Positions 9,851 to 21,884 of a DNA stretch of 64,000 bases are shown here, piece after piece. The position numbers were made by a program, and so were the translations under genes. Location: assembly GCA_011799875.1 (NCBI GenBank), contig CM022299.1, forward strand, positions 339,851,307 to 339,915,306. The letters run 5' to 3'. The DNA comes from Thinopyrum elongatum. Taxonomy: Eukaryota > Streptophyta > Magnoliopsida > Poales > Poaceae. The number at the start of each line of letters is the position of its first letter. The first letter of the stretch is position 1. The notes below the pieces were generated by a model. It had not been told where the DNA came from. It was given only the letters and a program-made list of their open reading frames with translations, and made no database searches.

Positions 9851-10904
9851 GATGGCCTGTTCACTCCTGTGCGCATTGTGAGCGATGGAGTTCTTTGGGA
9901 CAAAAACTCCTGCACGTACGTCTCGATACTACTGAATTTGAGCTATTTAGTTGCAAATGGTCATGTTTATATCAGTTGCTGATTTTGCAATTAGCATATT
10001 TTAATTTATCTAATACCTGTACATTAGGAATGGGTCCGTCGGTCTGATCTCTAGTTTAGATAGGCAAGCAAGCAATGATATACGCAAAAATAAAAGGCAA
10101 GCAAGCAATGCATATATCCATAACAAGGAATTGGTGTGCAGTGTTCTGCTGTTCGTTTGCTTCGTATGACTATAGACATAGATGTAAGATGCTCCAAACG
10201 AAGCAATACCTTCTAAACTCCAATACTATGCTTTTCATATGACAAAAATAAATTCTAGGAGAATACCTTCTAACTACATAATCTATTTTCTGTTTTCCCA
10301 GTTACACTCCATGGGAATTATGCCATGTTCAATGCATGTTAATTTTGACATGCATACTAATGCCTATGCTTACATTGATCAGTGTGACTATTTATGTTAG
10401 CTGTAAACAATGGATGTGAGCAAGCTCTAGCGCTCTTTGATGTTAATAGAAGCCTCTGTTTACATGTAATTTTCCATGTCATCTCATGTTAGCTAAAAGA
10501 TTTAGTTGCCATTTCATCTGTACAGGATATTGTTGTTGCATTTCTTTTCAAAATACATAGTAAATGTTCAGTTATATGCATTATCAATCTGTCTTGTAGC
10601 ATTGATGGCAGTCAAGATGCTAACACTTCCGAAATTTTGAGGATTCGAATGTTGGATGTTGTTTCTTCCAAATACATCCCAATTTTTTATTATCCCAATG
10701 GTATATCATATTATTTTGTCTTTCATCATTGAGGGAAGTATGATGCCTATGGCTCAAATATTTTTCTACATATTACTTATTTAACAACTTCCCTGATTTC
10801 TCAAAATCATGTCTAATGGAGTAACCTCTGCAGGTAACTTTACTTTGAGTAATGGAGCAACTTGCAGGTTGTATGTGAATGAAGTTCTTCCAGATATTAA
10901 TTAA
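9851..10904 (+). pseudogene. 3' exons of an unidentified plant gene cut by the Copia
   Basis: Three exons read through in one phase. Exon a is 9851-9915 (reads DGLFTPVRIVSDGVLWDKN) with donor gtacgt. Exon b is 10600-10700 (IDGSQDANTSEILRIRMLD, then VVSSKYIPIFYYPN) after acceptor cttgtag, with donor gtatat. Exon c is 10834-10904 (NFTLSNGATCRLYVNEVLPD) after acceptor ctctgcag, ending at TAA 10902-10904. Both phase changes close exactly (ac+c and g+gt), which is strong evidence for a true spliced gene. The 5' part is missing because the Copia inserted at 9851, duplicating gatgg. I do not recognise the family. This may be the only non-mobile gene remnant in the window. Confidence 0.65.
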
Positions 10905-11871
10905 TTTTTGAAAGATATGGTCCTAAAGATTTATTTTCCTATGAACTTATTCTATCTGGTTTGATGTGCCCTGATAGTTTAGTCTGAAACATTACCTATG
11001 TAATTCTTTGTCTGCTAAATAATACAGTACAAGTTAAAGAATACACAATTTTTAGTTTCTTTATTCTTTGCTTCGCCTTACCGGATTTTGCTCAGCTAAA
11101 TAGCTACCCCATACTGAAAGTATATATGCTTGTTTCTGTACATAAGCAGGGCATGCTCTATCCTACCATCCAGGATATGAATTGTTAGGAAAATCTATGT
11201 AGATTGTGGCAAACAATTATACATAGAGGTACCTCTAGTGACGACTGATCCATGACAAGATATTATTGTAGTTATGAAAGAGACATGTTATAAGGAAAAT
11301 GTTAGAAATTCTTTTATTTCAATGGTTGATGGTTAACCGAATTTGACATGTTAGGAGTCCGTCAAGAGATACCTGAAGGATTGGAGTATCACCAAAGAAC
11401 TAGCTATGGACAGGGTTGCGTGGAAGCTTGCTATCCATGTGCGAGAGTCATGAGATGGTCGTGAGATCTTATGGGTTTCACCTCTAGCCTACACCCAACT
11501 TGTTTGGGACTAAAGGCTTTGTTGTTGTTGTTGGTTGATGGTTAACATGATTCTCTTGCTCTTCTCCTTAATCATGTCAGATTTCTTATACCTTTTCTTC
11601 TCTAACATTCTTGCATGATAGCTAGCTAATCTCAATCATAATAGTATCTAAATTCCTAGCTAATCACAATGATAATAGTATCTCAATTTCTAAATGTTTT
11701 TCTCTTTTATCCCAAATCCGTTAGAGGTCAAATGACATCTTGTATGTTTTTATCCTGTGGATGTGCCAAGTTGTAGGAAAACTTTGTTATTTCCTAGGCT
11801 CTAGACATGCCCCAAAGCCGCTTTCTAATGGGTTGTACATCTTATTGCTTCAGATAGCAAATAGATGGTGT
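10905..11871. other. Gene-free flank downstream of the broken gene
   Basis: AT-rich sequence with no supported coding region apart from the LINE tail at 11338-11531. The first part may be the gene's 3' untranslated region. The last bases ggtgt (11867-11871) would be the target duplication of the WHAM-like element, whose other copy is off-window. Confidence 0.5.
11338..11531 (+). mobile_element. 5'-truncated LINE (RTE-type) 3' end
   Basis: A perfect 15-bp direct repeat, tggttgatggttaac, flanks the insert at 11323-11337 and 11532-11546. The insert translates in part to DWSITKELAMDR.AWKLAIH, the C-terminal end of a plant LINE reverse transcriptase, and ends with a gttgttgttgtt tail at 11519-11531. 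Only about 190 bp of the element were copied, the usual result of abortive target-primed reverse transcription. Confidence 0.8.
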
Positions 11872-13456
11872 TGCTACTTCTTGAGCTTGCATTGGTTTTC
11901 CCTTGAAGAGGAAAGGGTGATGCAGCAAAGTAGAGATAAGTATTTCCCTCGGTTTGAGAACCAAGGTATCAATCCAGTAGGAGGAACACACAAGTCACCA
12001 ATGGTTGCACCTACACAAACAAACAAATACTTGCACCCAACGTGATAAAGGGGTTGTCGATTCCCTCACGGTTACTTGCAAGGATAAGATCTGATAGAGA
12101 TAGGTATAAAAGATAAATAAAAGTGCAAAACAAAGTAAAGGTAAATAAATTGTAGCAAGGTATTTTTGGGTTTTTTTGTTTTATAGATCTGAAAATAATA
12201 TGATAAAAATAGACCCGGGGGTCATAGTTTTCACTAGAGGCTTCTCTCATGAAAGAACACATACGGTGGGTAAACAAATTCCTGTTGAGCAATTGATAGA
12301 AAAGCGCAAAGTTATGATGATATCTAAGGCAATGATCATGAATATAGGCATCACGTCCGTGACAAGTAGACCGACTCCTGCCTGCATCTACTACTATTAC
12401 TCCACACATCGACTGCTATCCAGCATGCATCTAGTGTATTAAGTTAACAAGAACGGAGTAACGCCTTAAGCAAGATGACATGATGTAGAGGGGTAGATCC
12501 AATCAATATGAAATAAACCCCACCTTTTTATCCTTAATGGCAACAATACAAAATATGTGCCTCGCTACCCCTACTGTCACTGGGAGAGGACACCGCAAGA
12601 TTGAACCCAACACAAAGCACCTCTCCCATTGCAAGATAAATCAATCTAGTTGGCCAAACCAAATCAATAAAGCGGAGAGAAATACAAAGCTATCTTAATC
12701 ATGCATAAAAGACTTCAGAGAAGACTCAAATAATATTCATAGATAATCTGATCATAAATCCACAATTCATCGGATCTCAACAAATGCACCGCAAAAGAAG
12801 ATTACATCGAATAGATCTCCAAGAACATCAAGGAGAACATTGTATTGAAGATCAAAGAGAGAGAAGAAGCCATCTAGCTACTAGCTATGGACACATAGGT
12901 CTATGGTAAACTACTCACACATCATCGGAAGGGCAGCAAGGTTGATGTAGAGGCCCTCCGTGATCGAATCCCCCTCCGGCAGAGTACCGGAACAGGTCTC
13001 CAGATGGGATCTCACGAGGACAGAAACTTGCGGAGGAGAAAAGTATTTTTGGTGTGCCCTCTAGTATATGGGGAATATTTGGGTATTTATAGAGCTGAGA
13101 TTAGGGTTAGAGGAGCCACGGGGGCCCACAAGCTCATAGGGCACGCCCCTACGGCGCGCCTGGTGAGTTTGTCGCTCACCCGTGGACCTTCTGGCCTCCT
13201 CCTGAAGCTTCCTAGTTGTCTTCTGGCCCAAGAAAAATCGTCAAAAAGTTTCCTTCCGTTTGGACTTCGTTAGGTATTGATTTTCTGTAAAAGACAAAAA
13301 CATGAAAAAAAACAGCAACTGGCACTGGGCACTAAGTTAATAGGATAGTCCCAAAAAATGATATGAAATAGCATAATAATGCATATAAAACATCCAAGAT
13401 GGATAATATAATAGCATGGAACAATAAAAAATTATAGATACGTTGGAGACGTATCA
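11872..13456 (-). repeat. WHAM-like LTR (3' LTR of the element)
   Basis: Runs from tgctactt to gagacgtatca. On the element's strand it begins TGATACGTCTCC and ends AAGTAGCA. It is highly similar over its whole length to 18687-20257. 1585 bp. Confidence 0.85.
13084..13091 (-). promoter_or_regulatory. TATA box of the WHAM-like LTR
   Basis: The plus strand reads tatttata, TATAAATA on the element's strand. The equivalent site in the other LTR (near 19912) reads tgtttata, a one-base change that weakens it. That LTR is the 5' LTR, which would drive transcription. Confidence 0.55.
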
Positions 13457-16364
13457 AGCATCCCCAAGCTTAATTCCTGCTCGTCCTCGAGTAGGTAAAT
13501 GATAAAAATAGAATTTTTGATGTGGAATGTTACCTAACATGTTTATCATGTAATCTTTCTTTATGTAGTATGAATATTCAGATCCATAAGATTCAAAACA
13601 AAAGTTTAATATTGACATAAAAACAATAATACTTCAAGCATACTAATAAAGCAGTCGTGTCTTCTCAAAATATTATGGCTAATGAAAGTTATCCCTACAA
13701 AATCATATAATCTTGTCATGCTCTATCTTCATAACACAAAGTAGTTATCATGCACAACCCCGATGACAAGCCAAGCAATTGGTTCATACTTTTAATGCTC
13801 TTAAGCTTTTTCAACTCACACGCAATACACGAGCGTGAGCCATGGATATAGCACTATGGGTGGAGTAGAATATGATGGTGGAGGTTGTGTGGAGAAGACA
13901 GAAAAGGAGAAAGTCTCACATTGACGAGGCTAATCAATGAGCTATGGAGATGCCCATCAATTGATGTGAATGCAAGGAGTAGAGATTGCCATGCAACGGA
14001 TGCACTAGAGCTATAAGTGTATGAAAGCTCAAAAAGAAAACTAAGTGGGCATGCATCCAACTTGCTTGCTCATGAAGACCTAGGGCAACTTGAGGAAGCC
14101 TATCATTGGAATATACAAGCCAAGTTCTATAATAAAAAATTCCCACTAGTAATATATGAAAGTGACAAAATAGAAGACTCTCTATCATGGAGAACATGGT
14201 GCTACTTTGAAGCACAAGTGTGGAAAAGGATAGTAACATTGTCCCTTCTCTTTTTTTCTCTCATTTTTTTATTATTATTGTTCCTTTTCTTTTTTATTTT
14301 GGGCTCTTTGGCCTCTTTTTTTTTATTTTGGGCTCTTTGGCCTCTTTTTTATTTAAGTCCGGAGTCTTGTCCCGACTTGTGAGGGAATCATAGTCTCCAT
14401 CATCCTTTCCTCACATGGGACAATGCTCTAATAATGATGATCATCACACTTTTATTTACTTACAACTCAAGAATTACAACTCGATACTAGAACAAAAATA
14501 TGACTCTATATGAATGCCTCTAGCGGTGTACTGGGATGTGCAATGATCTAGCATGACATGTATAAAAAATATGAACGGTGGCCAAGCCACAAATACTATG
14601 TCAACTATATGATCTTGCAAAGCAATATGACAATGATGGTATGTGTCATAATAAAATGGAACGATGGAAGTTGCATGGCAATATATCTCAGAATGGCTAT
14701 GGAAATGCCATAATAGGTAGGTATGGTGGCTGTTTTGAGGAAGATATAAGGTGGCTTATGTGTGAAAGAGCGTATCATATCACTGGATTTGGATGCACCG
14801 GTGAAGTTTGCACAAACTCTCAACGTGAGAAAGGGCAATGCACAGTACCGAAGAGGCTAGCAATGGTGGAAGGGTGAGAGTGCATATAATCCATGGAATC
14901 AACATTAGTCATAAAGAACTCACATACTTATTTCAAAAGTTTATTAGCCCTCGAAGCAAAGTACTAATACACATGCTCCCAGGGGATAGATTGGTAGGAA
15001 AAGACCATCGCTCGTCCCCGACCACCACTCATAAGGAAGACAATAAAAAATATATCATGCTCCAACTTCACCGCATAACGAGAGACCATACGTGCATGCT
15101 TTCGGAATCACAAACTTTAACACAAATATTCTTACTAAACCACAATTAATCACTAGCATGACTCTAATATCACCATCTTTATATCTCAAAACAAATGCAA
15201 GGAATCAAACTTCTCATATATTCAATGATCTTCATGAAAGTTTTTATTATATCCCTCTTGAATACCCATCATATTAGGACTAAATTCATAACCTAAGCAA
15301 ATTGCCATACTATTTTTAAGACTCTCAAAATAATATAAGTGAAGCATGAGAGTTCATCAATTTCTTCAAAATAAAACCACCGCCGTGCTCAAAAAAGATA
15401 TAAGTGAAGCACTAGAGCAACTACCTAGCTCAAAAGATATAAGTGAAGCACATAGAGTATTCTAATAAATTCATGATTAATGTGTGTCCCTCTCAAAAGT
15501 GTGTACAGCAAGGATGATTTTGGCAAACTAAAAAGCAAAGACTCATATAATACAATACGCTCCAAGGAAAAGACATATCATGTGGTGAATAAAAATATAG
15601 CCTCAAGTAATTTACCGATGGATTGAAGACAAAAGAGGGGATGCCATCTGGGGCATCCCCAAGCTTAGATGCTTGGTTGTCCTTGAATATGACCTTGGGG
15701 TGCCTTCGGCATCCCCAAGATTAGGCTCTTGACACTCCTTATTCCGTAGTCCATCGAAACTTCACCCAAAACTTGAAAACTTCACAACAAAAAACTCGTG
15801 AGATCCGTTAGTATGATAAAACAAATCTCCACTTTTAGGAACTATTGTAAAATCATTCCAATTTTATATTTGCATTATATCTACTGTATTCTAACTTCAA
15901 CATGGCTCATACCCCCCGATACTACCCATAGATCCATCAAAATAAGCGAATAACACAACAAAGACAGAATCTGTCAAAAATAGAACAGTCTGTAAAGACC
16001 TAAATTAAAGTCATACTTATGTAACTCCAAAAATGCTGAAATATTAGGACAACATAGACAATCTGTATATCAATCTTGTGTAAAAAATTAGAATTTTCCA
16101 TGTTCCAGCAAATTTTAACAATTCTGCTACTGGACGCAAAAGTTTCTGTTTTTCAGCAAAATCAAATCAACTATCATCCAAATTGTCCCAAAGGTCTTAC
16201 TTGGCTCAAACACTAATTGAAACATTAAAACACAATCATAACAGAGGTATAATTGCATATTTATTGAAAATTAGAAGCAAAAACAAAAAAACAAAAAATA
16301 AAATTGGGTTGCCTCCCAAAAAGCGCTATTGTTTTACGCCCCTAGCTAGGCATATTGCATATTT
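13457..16364 (-). other. WHAM-like internal non-coding region
   Basis: No supported coding sequence in 2.9 kb. Starts with the polypurine tract at 13457-13471. It holds a pyrimidine-rich tract with a duplicated tttattttgggctctttggc phrase (about 14290-14350). Two hairpins lie at 15637-15660 and 15694-15719; both contain atccccaag, a second copy of the polypurine-tract sequence. Confidence 0.6.
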
Positions 16365-16973
16365 CTAGGTATTGTCATCTTTGGTATTCAATCCATAAGT
16401 GGCCCTCATAATAGATTCATATGGAAACTTAACTTTCTTTCTTGTAAAGTGTTCAATGCCCTTCCTTGATGGAAATTGAAATCTAATGTTTCCTTCTTTC
16501 ATATCAACAATTGCACTAATCGTTCTAAGGAAAGGTCTACCAAGAATAATAGGGCATGTAGTATTGCAATATATATCAAGCACAATAAAATCTATGTGCA
16601 CATAATTCCTATTTGCAACAATAAGAACATCATTAATTCTTCCCATAGGTTTCTTAATAGTGGAATCCGCTAAGTGCAAATTTAAAGAATAATCATCAAG
16701 TTTATGGAAACCTAGCACATCACACAAAGTTTTTGGAATAGTGGAAATGCTAGCACCCAAATCACACAAAGAATTGTACTCATAATCTTTAATATTAATT
16801 TTAATAGTAGGTTCCCATTCATCATAAAGCTTTCTAGGGATTGATACTTCCAACTCAAGTTTTTCTTCAAAAGATTTCATCATAGCATCAACGATATGTT
16901 TAGTAAAAAGCTTTATTTTGATTATAAGCATGAGGTGAATTAAGATTAGATTGCAACAAGGAAATACAATCAA
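16365..16973 (-). pseudogene. WHAM-like retropepsin (protease) region
   Basis: The frame contains NSLCDLGASISTIP, where DLGAS is the active-site loop of an aspartic protease, and about 75 residues later CPIILGRPFL, the second conserved block of Athila/Sabrina-type proteases. The protease would cut the Gag polyprotein. The frame ends at 16365 with no reverse transcriptase after it: the sequence goes directly to non-coding DNA. It connects upstream with a short frame at 16900-17199 (residues such as LLDFKDFNYDNCSL), which overlaps in another frame. A frameshift near 16900-16970 therefore separates it from Gag. Confidence 0.7.
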
Positions 16974-17253
16974 TCAAAGAACAATTATCATAATTAAAGT
17001 CCTTGAAATCCAAAAGAGTGGGCTCATCACTAGTTAAAGTTTTGACCTCGCCAATCCCACTTTTATCAAATTTTTCATTAAGATCTTCACTCTCCAAATT
17101 ATTGGGATGCCTTCTAGCTAAAGTTGACTCATCTCCAGTCCCTTCTTTATCAACTTTTATATTAGCAAACAAATATTCAATAGGATTCACACCAATCACT
17201 TTAAGATCTTCATCATGATTATCGCAAAAACTAGAAGAACATACTTTTTCTAG

Positions 17254-18449
17254 TCATTCTCTCTTAGCGCGCATCCTAGCGGTTCTCTCCCTACTTTCAT
17301 TAATAGAAATTTGAATAGCTTTCAGAGACTCATTAATATCAAGCTTGGCTGGCATAGATCTAATCTTAAAAGAATCAATCTCATGAGAAATTCTATCAAC
17401 GTTTCTAGCCAAATCATCAATGTTGAGCAAATTTTCTTCTACCATAGCATTGAAAATCTTTTGGGTGTTAATAAAATCTTTAATATTATTATCAAGATCA
17501 AAGGGTATATTATTATAATTTTCATAAGAATTGTTGTAGGAATTACCATATTTATCAGAGGAATTACTACTAAACGGCCTAGGACTGAAATTACATCTAT
17601 ACGCGTTATTACCAAAATTGTTCCTACCAACAAAATTCACATCCATAGATTCATTATTATTCTCAATCAAAGTAGACAAAGGCATATCATTAGGATCAAT
17701 AGGAGCACTCTTGCTAGCAATCAATTTCATAAGTTCATCCATCTTTCCACTCAAAGTATTAATTTCTTCAATAGCATGCACTTTTTTACTAGTAGAAGAT
17801 CCTTCGGTATGCCATTGAGAGTAATTCGACATAATATTATCTAGGAGCTTAGTAGCTTCTCCTAATGTGATATCCATAAAAGTACAACCCGCGGCGGAAT
17901 TTAAAAGATTTCTGGATGCAAAATTCAATCCAGCATAAAAAAATTGTATGATCATCCATAAACTTAAACCATGAGTAGGGAAATTTCTTATCATCAATTT
18001 CATCCTCTCCCAAGATTGTGCAACATGTTCATGATCTAGTTGCTTAAAATTCATTATATCATTCCTAATGGAGATGATCTTAGCGGGAGGAAAATACTTG
18101 GAAATAAAAGCATCCTTACACTTATTCCATGAATCAATACTATTTTTAGGCAAGGATGAAAACCAAGTTTTAGCACGATCTCGTAGTGAGGAAGGAAATA
18201 GCTTCAATTTAACAATATCATTATCCACATCTTTCTTCTTTTTCATATCACACAATTCAATGAAAGTATTTAGATGGGATGCAACATCTTCATTAGGACT
18301 ACCAGAAAATTGTTCTTTCATAACAAGATTCAACAAGGCGGCATTAATTTCATAAGATTCCGCACTAGTGGCGGGAACAATCGGAGTACTAATAAAATCA
18401 TTATTATTAGTGTTGGAAAATCACACAACTTCGTGTTTCCTTGAGACAT
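17254..18449 (-). pseudogene. WHAM-like Gag
   Basis: The main frame spans 18336 to 17254 (360 residues). It matches the retrotransposon Gag core: LKLFPSSLRDRAKTWFSSLP, then WNKCKDAFISKYFP, then AQSWERMKLMIRNFPTHGL and MDITLGEATKLLDN. This protein packages element RNA in virus-like particles. The C-terminal third is asparagine- and serine-rich, with no CCHC zinc knuckle. The likely original start is ATG at 18447-18449, whose reading shifts out of phase with the core within about 25 codons, so a frameshift lies near 18400. Confidence 0.75.
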
Positions 18450-18686
18450 CGTGACAAAGCAAGCAATCTAGCACACAAGCATAAAAAGCAAACAAAAAGA
18501 CGAACGGAAAGAAGGCGAATAAAAAGGCAAATATTTTTGTGTTTTTCTGAAAACATTTTAGAAGTGGGGGAGAGGAAAACGAGAGGAAAATGGTGAATAA
18601 TGTAAATGCAAGAGATGAGAGTTTATGATGGGTACTTGGTAGGCTTGATGTAGATCCTTCCCGGCAACGGTGCTAGAAATTCTTCC
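18450..18686 (-). other. WHAM-like leader with primer-binding site
   Basis: On the minus strand the LTR end (AAGTAGCA) is followed by a few bases and TAGCACCGTTGCCGGGAA (plus positions about 18659-18676). This resembles the complement of the tRNA-Asp 3' end (TGGCGCCGTTGCCGGGG) with two mismatches in the first five bases. The rest is an A-rich untranslated leader. Confidence 0.6.
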
Positions 18687-20257
18687 TGCTACTTATTGAG
18701 CTTGCGTTGGTTTTCCCCTTGAAGAGGAAAGGGTGATGCAGCAAAGTAGAGATAAGTATTTCCCTCAGTTTGAGAACCAAGGTATCAATCCAGTAGGAGG
18801 AACACACAAGTCACCAATGGTTGCACCTACACAAACAAACAAATACTTGGACCCAACGCGATAAAAGGGTTGTCAATCCCTTCATGGTTACTTGCAAGGA
18901 TGAGATTTGATAGATATAGGTATAAAGGGTAAATAAAAGTGCAAAACAAAGTAAAGGTAAATAAATTGCAGCAAGGCATTTTGGGGTTTTTGGTTTTATA
19001 GATCTGAAAATAATATGATAAAAATAGACCTGGGGGCCATAGTTTTCACTAGAGGCATCTCTCTTAGAAGAACGCATACTAAGGGTAAACAAAGTACTGT
19101 TGAGCAATTGATAGAAAAGCACAAAGTTATGACGATGTCTAAGGCAATGATCATGAATATAGGCATCATGTCCATGACAAGTAGACCGACTCCTGCCTGC
19201 ATCTACTACTATTACTCCACACATAGACCGCTATCCAGCATGCATCTAGTGCATTAAGTTAACAAGAACGGAGTAACGCCTTAAGCAATATGACATGATG
19301 TAGAGGGGTAGATCCAATCAATATGAAATAAACCCCACCTTTTATCCTTAATGGCAACAATACAAATACGTGCCTCGCTACCCCTACTGTCACTTGGTGA
19401 GGACACCGCAAGATTGAACCCAATACAAAGCACCTCTCCCAATGCAAGATAAATCAATCTAGCTAGCCAAACCAAATCAATAGATCAGAGAGAAATACAA
19501 AGCTATCTTAATCATGCATAAAAGAGTTCAGAGAAGACTCGAATAATATGCATAGATAATTTGATCATAAATCCACAATTCATTGGATCTCAACAAACAC
19601 ACCGCAAAAGAAGATTACATCGAATAGACCTCCAAGAACATCAAGGAGAACATTGTATCGAAGATCAAAGAGAGAGAGAGAGAAGGAGCCATCCAGCTAC
19701 TAGCTATGGACCCATAGGTCTGTGGTAAACTACTCACACATCATCGGAAGGGCAACAAGGTTGATGTAGAGGCCCTCCGTGATCAAATCCCCCTTCGGCA
19801 GAGTACCCGAACAGGTCTCCAGATGGGATCTCACGAGGACAGAAACTTGCAGTGGCAGAAAGTATTTTTGGTGTGCCCTCTGGTATACAGGGAATATTTG
19901 GGTGTTTATAGAGCTGAAATTAGGGTTAGAGGAGCCACAAGGGGCCCACAAGCTCATAGGACACGCCTGGTGAGCTTGTCGCTCACCCGTGGACCTTCCG
20001 GCGTCCTCCCGAAGCTTCCTAGTTGTCTTCTGGCCCAAGAAGAATCGTCAAAAAGTTTCGTTCCATTTGGACTTCATTTGGTATTGATTTTCTGTACAAG
20101 ACAAAAACATGGAAAATACAGCAACTGGCACTGGGCACTAGGTTAATAGGTTAGTCCCAAAAAATGATATAAAATAGCATAATAATGCATATAAAACATC
20201 CAAGATGGATAATATAATAGCATGGAACAATAAAAAAATTATAGATACGTTGGAGAC
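18687..20257 (-). repeat. WHAM-like LTR (5' LTR), missing its outer 6 bases
   Basis: Aligns with 11872-13456 from tgctact to ggagac, where S1 begins. The missing gtatca is expected on the far side of S1. Small differences include a gagagagagaga stretch near 19671-19682 and the mutated TATA site. Confidence 0.85.
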
Positions 20258-21778
20258 TGATACGTCCATTTTGCATCATGCTTTTATGTTAATATTTATT
20301 GCATTATGGGCTATTATTACACATTATGGTACAATACTTATGCCTTTTCTCTCTTATTTTACAAGGCTTACACAAAGAGGGAGAATGCCGGCAGCTGGAA
20401 TTCTGGACCGGAAAGGAGCAAATCTGAGAGACCTATTATGCACAACTCCAAAAGTCCTGAAAATTTACGGAGAATTATTTTGGAATATATAAGAATTATT
20501 GGGCGAAGAAAATACCAGAGGGGACCCACCAGGTGGCCACAAGCCTGGGGGCGCGCCCTACACCCCTGGGCGCGCCCCTAGGGCTTGTGGCCCCCTGGCA
20601 GGTCTTCGGTGTCCATCTTCTGCTATATGAAGGGTTTTTACCTGGAAAAAATCATAAGGAAGCTTTCGGGACGAAGCGCCGCCGTCTCGAGGCGGAACCT
20701 GGGCAAAAGCAATCTAGGGCTCCGGCGGAGTTGTTCTGCCGGTGAAACTTCCCTCTGGGAGGGGGGAATCGAAGCCATTGTCATCACCAACGATCCTCTC
20801 ATCAAGAGGGGGCCAATGTCCATCAACATCTTCACCAACACCATCTCCTCTCAAACCCTAGTTCATCTCTTGTATTCAATCTTTGTCTCAAAATCTCAGA
20901 TTGGTACTTGTGGGTTGCTAGTAGTGTTGATTACTCATTGTAGTTGATGCTAGTTGGTTTATTTGGTGGAAGATCATATGTTTAGATCCTTAATGATATT
21001 CAATACCCCTCTGATCTTGGACATGAATTTGCTTTGTGAGTAGTTACGTTTGTTCCTGAGGACATGGGAGAAGTCTTGTTATAAGTAATCATGTGAATTT
21101 GGTATTCGTTTGATATTTTGATGAGATGTATGTTATCTTTCCTCTAGTGGTGTTATGTGAACGTCGACTACATGACACTTCACCATGATTTGGGCCTAGG
21201 GGAAGGCATTGGGAAGTAATAAGTAGATGATGGGTTGCTAGAGTGACAGAAGCTTAAACCCTAGTTTATGCGTTGCTTCGTAAGGGGCTGATTTGGATCC
21301 ACATGTTTCATGCTATGGTTAGATTTATCTTAATTCTTCTTTCGTAGTTGCGGATGCTTGCAAGAGGGGTTAATCATAAGTGGGAGACTTGTCCAAGTAA
21401 GAATAGCACCCAAGCACCGGTCCACCCACATATCAAATTATCAAAGTAACGAACGCGAATCATATGAGCATGATGAAAACTAACTTGACAATAATTCCCA
21501 TGTGTCCTCGGGAGCGTTTTTCTTTATATAAGAGTTCGTCCAGGCTTATCCTTTGCTACAAAAAGGATTGGGCCACCTTGCTGCACCTTTGTTACACTTG
21601 TTACTTGTTACCCGTTACGAATTATCTTATCACAAAACTATCTGTTACCGATAATTTCAATGCTTGCAGAGAATACCTTGCTGAAAACCGCTTATCATTT
21701 CCTTATGCTACTTTTTGGGTTCAACACTCTTACTTATTGAAAGGAATATGATAGATCCCCTATACTTGTGGGTCATAA
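20258..21778 (+). repeat. S1 5' LTR
   Basis: Starts TGATACGTCC and ends gtgggtcataa, where the related S3 LTR has gtgggtcatca, so the last bases have mutated. It contains a long hairpin at 20535-20592 and a TATA-like tatataag at 21525-21532. Its first 830 bp match the partial LTR at 38973-39798, and the whole matches the S3 LTR at 55767-57266 with more divergence. Confidence 0.85.
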
Positions 21779-21789
21779 AGACTCTTTTC

Positions 21790-21806
21790 TGGCGCCGTTG
21801 CCGCGG
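21790..21806 (+). other. S1 primer-binding site (tRNA-Asp type)
   Basis: tggcgccgttgccgcgg lies 11 bases after the LTR. It complements the 3' end of plant tRNA-Asp (…CCGGCAACGGCGCCA) except one base. Minus-strand DNA synthesis would start here. Confidence 0.65.
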
Positions 21807-21884
21807 AGTGAAGCGCCTTTGGTAAGTGGAATTTGGTAAGGAAACATTTATATTACGTGCTGAAATTTACTGTCACTTGTCACT

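Larger units (their letters stand above)
11872..20257 (-). mobile_element. WHAM-like Gypsy retrotransposon lacking reverse transcriptase
   Basis: Two LTRs in the same orientation (11872-13456 and 18687-20257) flank 5.2 kb of internal sequence that reads on the minus strand. The LTR starts on the minus strand with TGATACGTCTCC. A tRNA-Asp-like primer site lies next to the right LTR, and a polypurine tract (AAGCTTGGGGATGC) next to the left. Only Gag and protease are found, so movement would need enzymes from another element. The right LTR ends at ggagac, and the last six bases (gtatca) were separated by insertion of S1. Confidence 0.8.

Noticed and set aside
11740..12045. 101-codon frame crossing into the WHAM-like LTR
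   Set aside because: It spans the insertion boundary at 11872 and has no recognisable domain.
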